Assembly: GCA_937889795.1 (NCBI GenBank)
Contig: CALBZH010000746.1
Coordinates: forward strand, 1 to 5,063
Reading direction: 5' to 3'
DNA: 5,063 nucleotides
Origin: an uncultured Syntrophobacteraceae bacterium
Lineage (GTDB): Bacteria; Desulfobacterota; Syntrophobacteria; Syntrophobacterales; Syntrophobacteraceae
Below the pieces are notes generated by a model. The model did not search any database. It was not told where the DNA came from and saw nothing but the letters and a program-made list of their open reading frames with translations. The position numbers and the translations under genes are program-made. Positions 5,018 to 5,063 of the stretch are shown here, in pieces (within the stretch, counting starts at the first letter, position 1; each line of letters begins with the position of its first letter).

Positions 5018-5063
5018 AGATCGGAAGAGCGTCGTGTAGGGAAAGAGTGTAGATCTCGGTGGT
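5018..5063. other. Illumina TruSeq adapter sequence at contig end (artefact)
   Basis: From 5018 the sequence begins AGATCGGAAGAGC, continues GTCGTGTAGGGAAAGAGTGT and ends AGATCTCGGTGGT. All 46 bases match the start of the reverse complement of the Illumina TruSeq universal (P5-side) adapter as I know it. The sequence is synthetic, so genomic sequence ends at 5017 and nothing right of that point should be annotated. Confidence 0.98.

Overview
This is a 5.06-kb piece of a bacterial chromosome, moderately high in GC by eye. It is almost certainly a metagenomic or draft contig: its last 46 bases (5018-5063) are exact Illumina TruSeq adapter sequence rather than biology, so genomic sequence ends at 5017. 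No rRNA, tRNA, CRISPR array, transposase or phage gene is visible. The gene mix (AAA_32 Lon-like ATPase, MTH1187-type protein, signal-less BtuF-like protein, DUF2007-DUF3786 protein) would suit Nitrospirota or a deltaproteobacterial-type lineage. That assignment is an impression from protein style only, since there is no marker gene.

Layout. On the minus strand, read right to left from about 2800, a leader of about 105 nt is followed by a TIM-barrel sugar-phosphate isomerase/endonuclease IV-like protein (2694-1852), an MTH1187/YkoF-type thiamine-binding-family protein (1837-1535) and the KH-domain RNA-binding protein KhpA (1485-1252). A very good sigma70-type promoter (TTGACA-17-TATAGA) precedes this set. 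After a 198-nt gap with its own promoter (TTGACG-16-TATTAA) and two abutting 13-nt inverted repeats comes the N-terminal 351 codons of a Lon-like AAA_32 ATP-dependent protease, which runs off the left edge.

A small conserved-looking hypothetical gene (2967-3299) is transcribed divergently on the plus strand, and its candidate promoter lies back to back with the isomerase promoter. It converges on a second minus-strand unit: a DUF2007-DUF3786 fusion protein (5010-4114) overlapping by 4 nt (ATGA) a BtuF-like corrinoid/iron-chelate-binding protein with no signal peptide (4117-3335). The overlap implies translational coupling and a shared, probably cytoplasmic, role.

No new defence or mobile system was found. 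The points most worth a second look are the adapter at the contig end, the cytoplasmic BtuF-like/DUF3786 pair, the non-canonical Walker A motif of the Lon-like protein, and the complete endonuclease IV-like set of metal ligands in the TIM-barrel protein.
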